Assembly: GCA_963556195.1 (NCBI GenBank)
Contig: OY744531.1
Coordinates: 100,624,623-100,688,622, forward strand
From: Sepiola atlantica
Taxonomy: Eukaryota > Mollusca > Cephalopoda > Sepiida > Sepiolidae
Reading direction: 5' to 3'
Length of the DNA: 64,000 nucleotides
In this document: piece after piece, positions 14,201 to 29,200 of the stretch
How the letters are laid out: each line of letters begins with the position of its first letter
How positions within the stretch are numbered: the first letter of the stretch is position 1
Translations under genes and position numbers: made by a program
The notes under the pieces: model-generated
Told to the model about the DNA's origin: nothing
What the model saw: the letters and a program-made list of their open reading frames with translations, nothing else
Databases searched by the model: none

Positions 14201-17200
14201 ACTGTTTACCAGTTCAAGTTAGGGTTAAACAGTCCTCAAAACACTGTTTACCAGTTCAAGTTAGGGTTAAACAGTCCTCAAAACACTGTTTACCAGGTCA
14301 AGTTAGGGTTAAACAGTCCTCAAAACACTGTTTACCAGTTCAAGTTAGGGTTAAACAGTCCTCAAAACACGGTTTACCAGTTAAAGTTAGGGTTAAACAG
14401 TCCTCAAAACACTGTTTACCAGTTCAAGTTAGGGTTAAACAGTCCTCAAAACACTGTTTACCAGTTCAAGTTAGGGTTAAACAGTCCTCAAAACACTGTT
14501 TACCAGTTCAAGTTAGGGTTAAACAGTCCTCAAAACACTGTTTACCAGTTCAAGTTAGGGTTAAACAGTCCTCAAAACACTGTTTACCGGGTCAAGTTAG
14601 GGTTAAACAGTCCTCAAAACACTGTTTACCAGTTCAAGTTAGGGTTAAACAGTCCTAAAAACACGGTTTACCAGTTAAAGTTAGGGTTAAACAGTCCTCA
14701 AAACACTGTTTACCAGTTCAAGTTAGGGTTAAACAGTCCTCAAAACACTGTTTACCAGTTCAAGTTAGGTTTAAACAGTCCTCAAAACACTGTTTACCAG
14801 TTCAAGTTAGGGTTAAACAGTCCTCAAAACACTGTTTACTAGTTCAGGTTAGGGTTAAACACTCCTCAAAACACTGTTTACCAGTTCAAGTTAGGGTTAA
14901 ACAGTCCTCAAAACACTGTTTACCAGTTCAAGTTAGGGTTAAACAGTCCTCAAAACACTGTTTACCAGTTCAAGTTAGGGTTAAACAGTCCTCAAAACAC
15001 TGTTTACCAGTTCAAGTTAGGGTTAAACAGTCCTCAAAACACTGTTTACCAGTTCAAGTTAGGGTTAAACAGTCCTCAAAACACTGTTTACCAGTTCAAG
15101 TTAGGGTTAAACAGTCCTCAAAACACGGTTTACCAGTTCAAGTTAGGGTTAAACAGTCCTCAAAACACTGTTTACCAGTTCAAGTTAGGGCTAAACAGTC
15201 CTCAAAACACTGTTTACCAGTTCAAGTAAGGATTAAACAGTCCTCAAAACACTGTTTACTAGTTCAAGATAGGGTTAAACAGTCTTCAAAACACTGTTTA
15301 CCAGTTCAAGTTAGGGTTAAACAGTCCTCAAAACACTGTTTACCAGTTCAAGTTAGGGTTAAACAGTCCTCAAAACACTGTTTACCAGTTCAAGTTAGGG
15401 TTAAACAGTCCTCAAAACACTGTTTACCAGTTCAAGTTAGGGTTAAACAGTCCTCAAAACACTGTTTACCAGTTCAAGTTAGGGTTAAACAGTCCTCAAA
15501 ACACTGTTTACCAGTTCAAGTTAGGGTTAAACAGTCCTCAAAACACTGTTTACCAGTTCAAGTTAGGGTTAAACAGTCCTCAAAACACTGTTTACCAGTT
15601 CAAGTTAGGGTTAAACAGTCCTCAAAACACGGTTTACCAGTTCAAGTTAGGGTTAAACAGTCCTCAAAACACTGTTTACCAGTTCAAGTTAGGGTTAAAC
15701 AGTCCTTAAAACACTGTTTACCAGTTCAAGTTAGGGTTAAACAGTCCTCAAAACACTGTTTACCAGTTCAAGTTAGGTTTAAACAGTCCTCAAAACACTG
15801 TTTACCAGTTCAAGTTAGGGTTAAACAGTCCTCAAAACACTGTTTACCAGTTCAAGTTAGGGTTAAACAGTCCTCAAAACACTGTTTACCAGTTCAAGTT
15901 AGGGTTAAACAGTCCTCAAAACACTGTTTACCAGTTCAAGTTAGGGTTAAACAGTCCTCAAAACACTGTTTACCAGTTCAAGTTAGGGTTAAACAGTCCT
16001 CAAAACACTGTTTACCAGTTCAAGTTAGGGTTAAACAGTCCTCAAAACACGGTTTACCAGTTCAAGTTAGGGTTAAACAGTCCTCAAAACACTGTTTACC
16101 AGTTCAAGTTAGGGTTAAACAGTCCTCAAAACACTTTTTACCAGTTCAAGTTAGGTTTAAACAGTCCTCAAAACACTGTTTACCAGTTCAAGTTAGGGTT
16201 AAACAGTCCTCAAAACACTGTTTACCAGTTCAAGTTAGGGTTAAACAGTCCTCAAAACACTGTTTACCAGTTCAAGTTAGGGTTAAACAGTCCTCAAAAC
16301 ACTGTTTACCAGTTCAAGTTAGGGTTAAACAGTCCTCAAAACACTGTTTACCAGTTCAAGTTAGGGTTAAACAGTCCTCAAAACACTGTTTACCAGTTCA
16401 AGTTAGGGTTAAACAGTCCTCAAAACACTGTTTACCAGTTCAAGTTAGGGTTAAACAGTCCTCAAAACACTGTTTACCAGTTCAAGTTAGGGTTAAACAG
16501 TCCTCAAAACACGGTTTACCAGTTCAAGTTAGGGTTAAACAGTCCTCAAAACACTGTTTACCAGTTCAAGTTAGGGTTAAACAGTCCTCAAAACACTGTT
16601 TACCAGTTCAAGTTAGGGTTAAACAGTCCTCAAAACACTGTTTACCAGTTCAAGTTAGGGTTAAACAGTCCTCAAAACACTGTTTACCAGTTCAAGTTAG
16701 GTTTAAACAGTCCTCAAAACACTGTTTACCAGTTCAAGTTAGGGTTAAACAGTCCTCAAAACACTGTTTACCAGTTCAAGTTAGGGTTAAACAGTCCTCA
16801 AAACACTGTTTACCAGTTCAGGTTAGGGTTAAACAGTCCTCAAAACACTGTTTACCAGTTCAAGTTAGGGTTAAACAGTCCTCAAAACACTGTTTACCAG
16901 TTCAAGTTAGGGTTAAACAGTCCTCAAAACACTGTTTACCAGTTCAAGTTAGGGTTAAACAGTCCTCAAAACACGGTTTACCAGTTCAAGTTAGGGTTAA
17001 ACAGTCCTCAAAACACTGTTTACCAGTTCAAGTTAGGTTTAAACAGTCCTCAAAACACTGTTTACCAGTTCAAGTTAGGGTTAAACAGTCCTCAAAACAC
17101 TGTTTACCAGTTCAAGTTAGGGTTAAACAGTCCTCAAAACACTGTTTACCAGTCCAAGTTAGGTTTAAACAGTCCTCAAAACACTGTTTACCAGTTCAAG

Positions 17201-20200
17201 TTAGGATAAACCAGTCCTCAAAACACTGTTTACCAGTTCAAGTTAGGGTTAAACAGTCCTCAAAACACTGTTTACCAGTTCAAGTTAGGGTTAAACAGTC
17301 CTCAAAACACTGTTTACCAGTTCAAGTTAGATTTAAACAGTCCTCAAAACACTGTTTACCAGTTCAAGTAATGATTAAACAGTCCTCAAAACACTGTTTA
17401 CCAGTTCAAGATAGGGTTAAACAGTCCTCAAAACACTGTTTACCAGTTCAGGGTTAAGGTTAAACAGTCCTCAAAACACTGTTTACCAGTTCAAGTTAGG
17501 ATAAAACAGTCCTCAAAACACTGTTTACCAGTTCAAGTTAGGGTTAAACAGTCCTCAAAACACTGTTTACCAGTTCAAGTAAGGATTAAACAGTCCTCAA
17601 AACACTGTTTACCAGTTCAAGTTAGGGTTAAACAGTCCTCAAAACACTGTTTACCAGTTCAAGTTAGGGTTAAACAGTCCTCAAAACACTGTTTACCAGT
17701 TCAAGTTAGGGTTAAACAGTCCTCAAAACACTGTTTACCAGTTCAAGTTAGTGTTAAACAGTCCTCAAAACACTGTTTACCAGTTCAAGTTAGGGCTAAA
17801 CAGTCCTCAAAACACTGTTTACCAGTTCAAGTAAGGATTAAACGGTCCTCAAAACACTGTTTACTAGTTCAAGATAGGGTTAAACAGTCCTCAAAACACT
17901 GTTTACCAGTTCAAGTTAGGGTTAAACAGTCCTCAAAACACTGTTTACCAGTTCAAGTTAGGGTTAAACAGTCCTCAAAACACTGTTTACCAGTTCAAGT
18001 TAGGGTTAAACAGTCCTCAAAACACTGTTTACCAGTTCAAGTTAGGGTTAAACAGTCCTCAAAACACTGTTTACCAGTTCAAGTTAGGGTTAAACAGTCC
18101 TCAAAACACTGTTTACCAGTTCAAGTTAGGGTTAAACAGTCCTCAAAACACTGTTTACCAGTTCAAGTTAGGGTTAAACAGTCCTCAAAACACTGTTTAC
18201 CAGTTCAAGTCAGGGTTAAACAGTCCTCAAAACACGGTTTACCAGTTCAAGTTAGGGTTAAACAGTCCTCAAAACACTGTTTACCAGTTCAAGTTAGGGT
18301 TAAACAGTCCTCAAAACACTGTTTACCAGTTCAAGTTAGGGTTAAACAGTCCTCAAAACACTGTTTACCAGTTCAAGTTAGGTTTAAACAGTCCTCAAAA
18401 CACTGTTTACCAGTTCAAGTTAGGGTTAAACAGTCCTCAAAACACTGTTTACCAGTTCAAGTTAGGGTTAAACAGTCCTCAAAACACTGTTTACCAGTTC
18501 AAGTTAGGGTTAAACAGTCCTCAAAACACTGTTTACCAGTTCAAGTTAGGGGTAAACAGTCCTCAAAACACTGTTTACCAGTTCAAGTTAGGGTTAAACA
18601 GTCCTCAAAACACTGTTTACCAGTTCAAGTTAGGTTTAAACAGTCCTTAAAACACTGTTTACCAGTTCAAGTTAGGGTTAAACAGTCCTCAAAACACTGT
18701 TTACCAGTTCAAGTTAGGGTTAAACAGTCCTCAAAACACTGTTTACCAGTTCAGGTTAGGGTTAAACAGTCCTCAAAACACTGTTTACCAGTTCAAGTTA
18801 GGGTTAAACAGTCCTCAAAACACTGTTTACCAGTTCAAGTTAGGGTTAAACAGTCCTCAAAACACTGTTTACCAGTTCAAGTAAGGGTTAAACAGTCCTC
18901 AAAACACGGTTTACCAGTTCAAGTTAGGGTTAAACAGTCCTCAAAACACTGTTTACCAGTTCAAGTTAGGTTTAAACAGTCCTCAAAACACTGTTTACCA
19001 GTTCAAGTTAGGGTAAAACAGTCCTCAAAACACTGTTTACCAGTTCAAGTTAGGGTTAAACAGTCCTCAAAACACTGTTTACCAGTTCAAGTTAGGTTTA
19101 AACAGTCCTCAAAACACTGTTTACCAGTTCAAGTTAGGGTTAAACAGTCCTCAAAACACTGTTTACCAGTTCAAGTTAGGGTTAAACAGTCCTCAAAACA
19201 CTGTTTACCAGTTCAAGTTAGGTTTAAACAGTCCTCAAAACACTGTTTACCAGTTCAAGTTAGGGTTAAACAGTCCTCAAAACACTGTTTACCAGTTCAA
19301 GTTAGGGTTAAACAGTCCTCAAAACACTGTTTACCAGTTCAGGTTAGGGTTAAACAGTCCTCAAAACACTGTTTACCAGTTCAAGTTAGGGTTAAACAGT
19401 CCTCAAAACACTGTTTACCAGTTCAAGTTAGGGTTAAACAGTCCTCAAAACACTGTTTACCAGTTCAAGTTAGGGTTAAACAGTCCTCAAAACACGGTTT
19501 ACCAGTTCAAGTTAGGGTTAAACAGTCCTCAAAACACTGTTTACCAGTTCAAGTTAGGTTTAAACAGTCCTCAAAACACTGTTTACCAGTTCAAGTTAGG
19601 GTAAAACAGTCCTCAAAACACTGTTTACCAGTTCAAGTTAGGGTTAAACAGTCCTCAAAACACTGTTTACCAGTTCAAGTTAGGTTTAAACAGTCCTCAA
19701 AACACTGTTTACCAGTTCAAGTTAGGGTTAAACAGTCCTCAAAACACTGTTTACCAGTTCAAGTTAGGGTTAAACAGTTCTCAAAACACTGTTTACCAGT
19801 TCAAGTTAGGGTTAAACAGTCCTCAAAACACTGTTTACCAGTTCAAGTTAGGGCTAAACAGTCCTCAAAACACTGTTTACCAGTTCAAGTATAGATTAAA
19901 CAGTCCTCAAAACACTGTTTACCAGTTCAAGATAGGGTTAAACAGTCCTCAAAACACTGTTTACCAGTTCAAGTTTGGGTTAAACAGTCCTCAAAACACT
20001 GTTTACCAGTTCAAGTTTGGGTTAAACAGTCCTCAAAACACTGTTTACCAGTTCAAGTTAGGGTTAAAGTCCTCAAAACACTGTTTACCAGTTCAAGTTA
20101 GGGATAAACAGTCCTCAAAACACGGTTTACCAGTTCAAGTTAGGGTTAAACAGTCCTCAAAACACTGTTTACCAGTTCAAGTTAGGGTTAAACAGTCCTC

Positions 20201-23200
20201 AAAACACTGTTTACCAGTTCAAGTTAGGGTTAAACAGTCCTCAAAACACTGTTTACCAGTTCAAGTTAGGGTTAAACAGTCCTCAAAACACTGTTTACCA
20301 GTTCAAGTTAGGGTTAAACAGTCCTCAAAACACTGTTTACCAGGTCAAGTTAGGTTTAAACAGTCCTCAAAACACTGTTTACCAGTTCAAGTTAGGGTTA
20401 AACAGTCCTCAAAACACGGTTTACCAGTTAAAGTTAGGGTTAAACAGTCCTCAAAACACTGTTTACCAGTTCAAGTTAGGGTTAAACAGTCCTCAAAACA
20501 CTGTTTACCAGTTCAAGTTAGGTTTAAACAGTCCTCAAAACACTGTTTACCAGTTCAAGTTAGGGTTAAACAGTCCTCAAAACACTGTTTACTAGTTCAG
20601 GTTAGGGTTAAACACTCCTCAAAACACTGTTTACCAGTTCAAGTTAGGGTTAAACAGTCCTCAAAACACTGTTTACCAGTTCAAGTTAGGGTTAAACAGT
20701 CCTCAAAACACTGTTTACCAGTTCAAGTTAGGGTTAAACAGTCCTCAAAACACTGTTTACCAGTTCAAGTTAGGGTTAAACAGTCCTCAAAACACTGTTT
20801 ACCAGTTCAAGTTAGGGTTAAACAGTCCTCAAAACACTGTTTACCAGTTCAAGTTAGGGTTAAACAGTCCTCAAAACACGGTTTACCAGTTCAAGTTAGG
20901 GTTAAACAGTCCTCAAAACACTGTTTACCAGTTCAAGTTAGGGCTAAACAGTCCTCAAAACACTGTTTACCAGTTCAAGTTAGGGCTAAACAGTCCTCAA
21001 AACACTGTTTACCAGTTCAAGTAAGGATTAAACAGTCCTCAAAACACTGTTTACTAGTTCAAGATAGGGTTAAACAGTCTTCAAAACACTGTTTACCAGT
21101 TCAAGTTAGGGTTAAACAGTCCTCAAAACACTGTTTACCAGTTCAAGTTAGGGTTAAACAGTCCTCAAAACACTGTTTACCAGTTCAAGTTAGGGTTAAA
21201 CAGTCCTCAAAACACTGTTAACCAGTTCAAGTTAGGGTTAAACAGTCCTCAAAACACTGTTTACCAGTTCAAGTTAGGGTTAAACAGTCCTCAAAACACT
21301 GTTTACCAGTTCAAGTTAGGGTTAAACAGTCCTCAAAACACTGTTTACCAGTTCAAGTTAGGGTTAAACAGTCCTCAAAACACTGTTTACCAGTTCAAGT
21401 TAGGGTTAAACAGTCCTCAAAACACTGTTTACCAGTTCAAGTTAGGGTTAAACAGTCCTCAAAACACGGTTTACCAGTTCAAGTTAGGGTTAAACAGTCC
21501 TCAAAACACTGTTTACCAGTTCAAGTTAAGGTTAAACAGTCCTTAAAACACAGTTTACCAGTTCAAGTTAGGGTTAAACAGTCCTCAAAACACTGTTTAC
21601 CAGTTCAAGTTAGGTTTAAACAGTCCTCAAAACACTGTTTACCAGTTCAAGTTAGGGTTAAACAGTCCTCAAAACACTGTTTACCAGTTCAAGTTAGGGT
21701 TAAACAGTCCTCAAAACACTGTTTACCAGTTCAAGTTAGGGTTAAACAGTCCTCAAAACACTGTTTACCAGTTCAAGTTAGGGTTAAACAGTCCTCAAAA
21801 CACTGTTTACCAGTTCAAGTTAGGGTTAAACAGTCCTCAAAACACTGTTTACCAGTTCAAGTTAGGGTTAAACAGTCCTCAAAACACGGTTTACCAGTTC
21901 AAGTTAGGGTTAAACAGTCCTCAAAACACGGTTTACCAGTTCAAGTTAGGGTTAAACAGTCCTCAAAACACTGTTTACCAGTTCAAGTTAGGGTTAAACA
22001 GTCCTCAAAACACTGTTTACCAGTTCAAGTTAGGTTTAAACAGTCCTCAAAACACTGTTTACCAGTTCAAGTTAGGGTTAAACAGTCCTCAAAACACTGT
22101 TTACCAGTTCAAGTTAGGGTTAAACAGTCCTCAAAACACTGTTTACCAGTTCAAGTTAGGGTTAAACAGTCCTCAAAACACTGTTTACCAGTTCAAGTTA
22201 GGGTTAAACAGTCCTCAAAACACTGTTTACCAGTTCAAGTTAGGGTTAAACAGTCCTCAAAACACTGTTTACCAGTTCAAGTTAGGGTTAAACAGTCCTC
22301 AAAACACTGTTTACCAGTTCAAGTTAGGGTTAAACAGTCCTCAAAACACGGTTTACCAGTTCAAGTTAGGGTTAAACAGTCCTCAAAACACTGTTTACCA
22401 GTTCAAGTTAGATTTAAACAGTCCTCAAAACACTGTTTACCAGTTCAAGTAATGATTAAACAGTCCTCAAAACACTGTTTACCAGTTCAAGATAGGGTTA
22501 AACAGTCCTCAAAACACTGTTTACCAGTTCAGGGTTAAGGTTAAACAGTCCTCAAAACACTGTTTACCAGTTCAAGTTAGGATAAAACAGTCCTCAAAAC
22601 ACTGTTTACCAGTTCAAGTTAGGGTTAAACAGTCCTCAAAACACTGTTTACCAGTTCAAGTAAGGATTAAACAGTCCTCAAAACACTGTTTACCAGTTCA
22701 AGTTAGGGTTAAACAGTCCTCAAAACACTGTTTACCAGTTCAAGTTAGGGTTAAACAGTCCTCAAAACACTGTTTACCAGTTCAAGTTAGGGTTAAACAG
22801 TCCTCAAAACACTGTTTACCAGTTCAAGTTAGGGTTAAACAGTCCTCAAAACACGGTTTACCAGTTCAAGTTAGGGTTAAACAGTCCTCAAAACACTGTT
22901 TACCAGTTCAAGTTAGGGCTAAACAGTCCTCAAAACACTGTTTACCAGTTCAAGTAAGGATTAAACAGTCCTCAAAACACTGTTTACTAGTTCAAGATAG
23001 GGTTAAACAGTCCTCAAAACACTGTTTACCAGTTCAAGTTAGGGTTAAACAGTCCTCAAAACACTGTTTACCAGTTCAAGTTAGGGTTAAACAGTCCTCA
23101 AAACACTGTTTACCAGTTCAAGTTAGGGTTAAACAGTCCTCAAAACACTGTTTACCAGTTCAAGTTAGGGTTAAACAGTCCTCAAAACACTGTTTACCAG

Positions 23201-26200
23201 TTCAAGTCAGGGTTAAACAGTCCTCAAAACACGGTTTACCAGTTCAAGTCAGGGTTAAACAGTCCTCAAAACACTGTTTACCAGTTCAAGTTAGGGTTAA
23301 ACAGTCCTCAAAACACTGTTTACCAGTTCAAGTTAGGGTTAAACAGTCCTCAAAACACTGTTTACCAGTTCAAGTTAGGGTTAAACAGTCCTCAAAACAC
23401 TGTTTACCAGTTCAAGTTAGGTTTAAACAGTCCTCAAAACACTGTTTACCAGTTCAAGTTAGGGTTAAACAGTCCTCAAAACACTGTTTACCAGTTCAAG
23501 TTAGGGTTAAACAGTCCTCAAAACACTGTTTACCAGTTCAAGTTAGGGTTAAACAGTCCTCAAAACACTGTTTACCAGTTCAAGTTAGGGTTAAACAGTC
23601 CTCAAAACACTGTTTACCAGTTCAAGTTAGGGTTAAACAGTCCTCAAAACACTGTTTACCAGTTCAAGTTAGGTTTAAACAGTCCTCAAAACACTGTTTA
23701 CCAGTTCAAGTTAGGGTTAAACAGTCCTCAAAACACTGTTTACCAGTTCAAGTTAGGGTTAAACAGTCCTCAAAACACTGTTTACCAGTTCAGGTTAGGG
23801 TTAAACAGTCCTCAAAACACTGTTTACCAGTTCAAGTTAGGGTTAAACAGTCCTCAAAACACTGTTTACCAGTTCAAGTTAAGGTTAAACAGTCCTCAAA
23901 ACACTGTTTACCAGTTCAAGTTAGGGTTAAACAGTCCTCAAAACACGGTTTACCAGTTCAAGTTAGGGTTAAACAGTCCTCAAAACACTGTTTACCAGTT
24001 CAAGTTAGGTTTAAACAGTCCTCAAAACACTGTTTACCAGTTCAAGTTAGGGTAAAACAGTCCTCAAAACACTGTTTACCAGTTCAAGTTAGGGTTAAAC
24101 AGTCCTCAAAACACTGTTTACCAGTTCAAGTTAGGTTTAAACAGTCCTCAAAACACAGTTTACCAGTTCAAGTTAGGGTTAAACAGTCCTCAAAACACTG
24201 TTTACCAGTTCAAGTTAGGGTTAAACAGTTCTCAAAACACTGTTTACCAGTTCAAGTTAGGGTTAAACAGTCCTCAAAACACTGTTTACCAGTTCAAGTT
24301 AGGGCTAAACAGTCCTCAAAACACTGTTTACCAGTTCAAGTATAGATTAAACAGTCCTCAAAACACTGTTTACCAGTTCAAGATAGGGTTAAACAGTCCT
24401 CAAAACACTGTTTACCAGTTCAAGCTTGGGTTAAACAGTCCTCAAAACACTGTTTACCAGTTCAAGTTAGGGTTAAAGTCCTCAAAACACTGTTTACCAG
24501 TTCAAGTTAGGGTTAAACAGTCCTCAAAACACGGTTTACCAGTTCAAGTTAGGGTTAAACAGTCCTCAAAACACTGTTTACCAGTTCAAGTTAGGGTTAA
24601 ACAGTCCTCAAAACACTGTTTACCAGTTCAAGTTAGGGTTAAACAGTCCTCAAAACACTGTTTACCAGTTCAAGTTAGGGTTAAACAGTCCTCAAAACAC
24701 TGTTTACCAGTTCAAGTTAGGGTTAAACAGTCCTCAAAACACTGTTTACCAGGTCAAGTTAGGGTTAAACAGTCCTCAAAACACTGTTTACCAGTTCAAG
24801 TTAGGGTTAAACAGTCCTCAAAACACGGTTTACCAGTTAAAGTTAGGGTTAAACAGTCTTCAAAACACTGTTTACCAGTTCAAGTTAGGGTTAAACAGTC
24901 CTCAAAACACTGTTTACCAGTTCAAGTTAGGTTTAAACAGTCCTCAAAACACTGTTTACCAGTTCAAGTTAGGGTTAAACAGTCCTCAAAACACTGTTTA
25001 CTAGTTCAGGTTAGGGTTAAACACTCCTCAAAACACTGTTTACCAGTTCAAGTTAGGGTTAAACAGTCCTCAAAACACTGTTTACCAGTTCAAGTTAGGG
25101 TTAAACAGTCCTCAAAACACTGTTTACCAGTTCAAGTTAGGGTTAAACAGTCCTCAAAACACTGTTTACCAGTTCAAGTTAGGGTTAAACAGTCCTCAAA
25201 ACACTGTTTACCAGTTCAAGTTAGGGTTAAACAGTCCTCAAAACACTGTTTACCAGTTCAAGTTAGGGTTAAACAGTCCTCAAAACACGGTTTACCAGTT
25301 CAAGTTAGGGTTAAACAGTCCTCAAAACACTGTTTACCAGTTCAAGTTAGGGCTAAACAGTCCTCAAAACACTGTTTACCAGTTCAAGTAAGGATTAAAC
25401 AGTCCTCAAAACACTGTTTACTAGTTCAAGATAGGGTTAAACAGTCTTCAAAACACTGTTTACCAGTTCAAGTTAGGGTTAAACAGTCCTCAAAACACTG
25501 TTTACCAGTTCAAGTTAGGGTTAAACAGTCCTCAAAACACTGTTTACCAGTTCAAGTTAGGGTTAAACAGTCCTCAAAACACGGTTTACCAGTTCAAGTT
25601 AGGGTTAAACAGTCCTCAAAACACTGTTTACCAGTTCAAGTTAGGGTTAAACAGTCCTTAAAACACTGTTTACCAGTTCAAGTTAGGGTTAAACAGTCCT
25701 CAAAACACTGTTTACCAGTTCAAGTTAGGTTTAAACAGTCCTCAAAACACTGTTTACCAGTTAAAGTTAGGGTTAAACAGTCCTCAAAACACTGTTTACC
25801 AGTTCAAGTTAGGGTTAAACAGTCCTCAAAACACTGTTTACCAGTTCAAGTTAGGGTTAAACAGTCCTCAAAACACTGTTTACCAGTTCAAGTTAGGGTT
25901 AAACAGTCCTCAAAACACTATTTACCAGTTCAAGTTAGGGTTAAACAGTCCTCAAAACACTGTTTACCAGTTCAAGTTAGGGTTAAACAGTCCTCAAAAC
26001 ACGGTTTACCAGTTCAAGTTAGGGTTAAACAGTCCTCAAAACACTGTTTACCAGTTCAAGTTAGGGTTAAACAGTCCTCAAAACACTGTTTACCAGTTCA
26101 AGTTAGGTTTAAACAGTCCTCAAAACACTGTTTACCAGTTCAAGTTAGGGTTAAACAGTCCTCAAAACACTGTTTACCAGTTCAAGTTAGGGTTAAACAG

Positions 26201-29200
26201 TCCTCAAAACACTGTTTACCAGTTCAAGTTAGGGTTAAACAGTCCTCAAAACACTGTTTACCAGTTCAAGTTAGTGTTAAACAGTCCTCAAAACACTGTT
26301 TACCAGTTCAAGTTAGGGTTAAACAGTCCTCAAAACACGGTTTACCAGTTCAAGTTAGGGTTAGGTTTAAACAGTCCTCAAAACACTGTTTACCAGTTCA
26401 AGTTAGGGTTAAACAGTCCTCAAAACACTGTTTACCAGTTCAAGTTAGGGTTAAACAGTCCTCAAAACACTGTTTACCAGTTCAAGTTAGGGTTAAACAG
26501 TCCTCAAAACACTGTTTACCAGTTCAAGTTAGGGTTAAACAGTCCTCAAAACACTGTTTACCAGTTCAAGTTAGGGTTAAACAGTCCTCAAAACACTGTT
26601 TACCAGTTCAAGTTAGGATTAAACAGTCCTCAAAACACTGTTTACCAGTTCAAGTTAGGGTTAAACAGTCCTCAAAACACTGTTTACCAGTTCAAGTTAG
26701 GGTTAAACAGTCCTCAAAACACTGTTTACCAGTTCAAGTTAGGGTTAGGTTTAAACAGTCCTCAAAACACTGTTTACCAGTTCAAGTTAGGTTTAAACAG
26801 TCCTCAAAACACTGTTTACCAGTTCAAGTTAGGGTTAAACAGTCCTCAAAACACTGTTTACCAGTTCAAGTTAGGGTTAAACAGTCCTCAAAACACTGTT
26901 TACCAGTTCAAGTTAGGGTTAGGTTTAAACAGTCCTCAAAACACTGTTTACCAGTTCAAGTTAGGTTTAAACAGTCCTCAAAACACTGTTTACCAGTTCA
27001 AGTTAGGGTTAAACAGTCCTCAAAACACTGTTTACCAGTTCAAGTTAGGGTTAAACAGTCCTCAAAACACTGTTTACCAGTTCAAGTTAGGATTAAACAG
27101 TCCTCAAAACACTGTTTACCAGTTCAAGTTAGGTTTAAACAGTCCTCAAAACACTGTTTACCAGTTCAAGTTAGGGTTAAACAGTCCTCAAAACACTGTT
27201 TACCAGTTCAAGTTAGGGTTAAACAGTCCTCAAAACACTGTTTACCAGTTCAAGTTAGGATTAAACAGTCCTCAAAACACTGTTTACCAGTTCAAGTTAG
27301 GGTTAAACAGTCCTCAAAACACTGTTTACCAGTTCAAGTTAGGGTTAAACAGTCCTCAAAACACTGTTTCCCAGTTCAAGTTAGGATTAAACAGTCCTCA
27401 AAACACTGTTTACCAGTTCAAGTTAGGGTTAAACAGTCCTCAAAACACTGTTTACCAGTTCAAGTTAGAGTTAAACAGTCCTCAAAACACTGTTTACCAG
27501 TTCAAGTTAGGGTTAAACAGTCCTCAAAACACGGTTTACCAGTTCAAGTTAGGGTTAGGTTTAAACAGTCCTCAAAACACTGTTTATCAATTCAAGTTAG
27601 GGTTAAACAGTCCTCAAAACACTGTTTACCAGTTCAAGTTAGGGTTAAACAGTCCTCAAAACACTGTTTACCAGTTCAAGTTAGGGTTAAACAGTCCTCA
27701 AAACACTGTTTACCAGTTCAAGTTAGGGTTAAACAGTCCTCAAAACACGGTTTACCAGTTCAAGTTAGGGTTAAAAAGTCCTCAAAACACTGTTTACCAG
27801 TTCAAGTTAGGGTTAAACAGTCCTCAAAACACTGTTTACCAGTTCAAGTTAGATTTAAACAGTCCTCAAAACACTGTTTACCAGTTCAAGTTAGGGTTAA
27901 ACAGTCCTCAAAACACTGTTTACCAGTTCAAGTTAGTGTTAAACAGTCCTCAAAACACTGTTTACCAGTTCAAGTTAGGGTTAAACAGTCCTCAAAACAC
28001 GGTTTACCAGTTCAAGTTAGGGTTAGGTTTAAACAGTCCTCAAAACACTGTTTACCAGTTCAAGTTAGGATTAAACAGTCCTCAAAACACTGTTTACCAG
28101 TTCAAGTTAGGGTTAAACAGTCCTCAAAACACTGTTTACCAGTTCAAGTTAGGTTTAAACAGTCCTCAAAACACTGTTTGCCAGTTCAAGTTAGGATTAA
28201 ACAGTCCTCAAAACACTGTTTACCAGTTCAAGTTAGGGTTAAACAGTCCTCAAAACACTGTTTACCAGTTCAAGTTAGGGTTAAACAGTCCTCAAAACAC
28301 TGTTTACCAGTTCAAGTTAGGGTTAGGTTTAAACAGTCCTCAAAACACTGTTTACCAGTTCAAGTTAGGTTTAAACAGTCCTCAAAACACTGTTTACCAG
28401 TTCAAGTTAGGGTTAAACAGTCCTCAAAACACTGTTTACCAGTTCAAGTTAGGGTTAAACAGTCCTCAAAACACTGTTTACCAGTTCAAGTTAGGGTTAA
28501 ACAGTCCTCAAAACACTGTTTACCAGTTTAAGTTAGGGTTAGGTTTAAACAGTCCTCAAAACACTGTTTACCAGTTCAAGTTAGGTTTAAACAGTCCTCA
28601 AAACACTGTTTACCAGTTCAAGTCAGGGTTAAACAGTCCTCAAAACACTGTTTACCAGTTCAAGTTAGGGTTAAACAGTCCTCAAAACACTGTTTACCAG
28701 TTCAAGTTAGGATTAAACAGTCCTCAAAACACTGTTTACCAGTTCAAGTTAGGTTTAAACAGTCCTCAAAACACTGTTTACCAGTTCAAGTTAGGGTTAA
28801 ACAGTCCTCAAAACACTGTTTACCAGTTCAAGTTAGGGTTAAACAGTCCTCAAAACACTGTTTACCAGTTCAAGTTAGGGTTAAACAGTCCTCAAAACAC
28901 TGTTTACCAGTTCAAGTTAGGGTTAAACAGTCCTCAAAACACTGTTTACCAGTTCAAGTTAGGGTTAAACAGTCCTCAAAACACTGTTTACCAGTTCAAG
29001 TTAGGATTAAACAGTCCTCAAAACACTGTTTACCAGTTCAAGTTAGGATTAAACAGTCCTCAAAACACTGTTTACCAGTTCAAGTTAGGGTTAAACAGTC
29101 CTCAAAACACTGTTTACCAGTTCAAGTTAGGGTTAAACAGTCCTCAAAACACTGTTTACCAGTTCAAGTTAGGGTTAAACAGTCCTCAAAACACTGTTTA

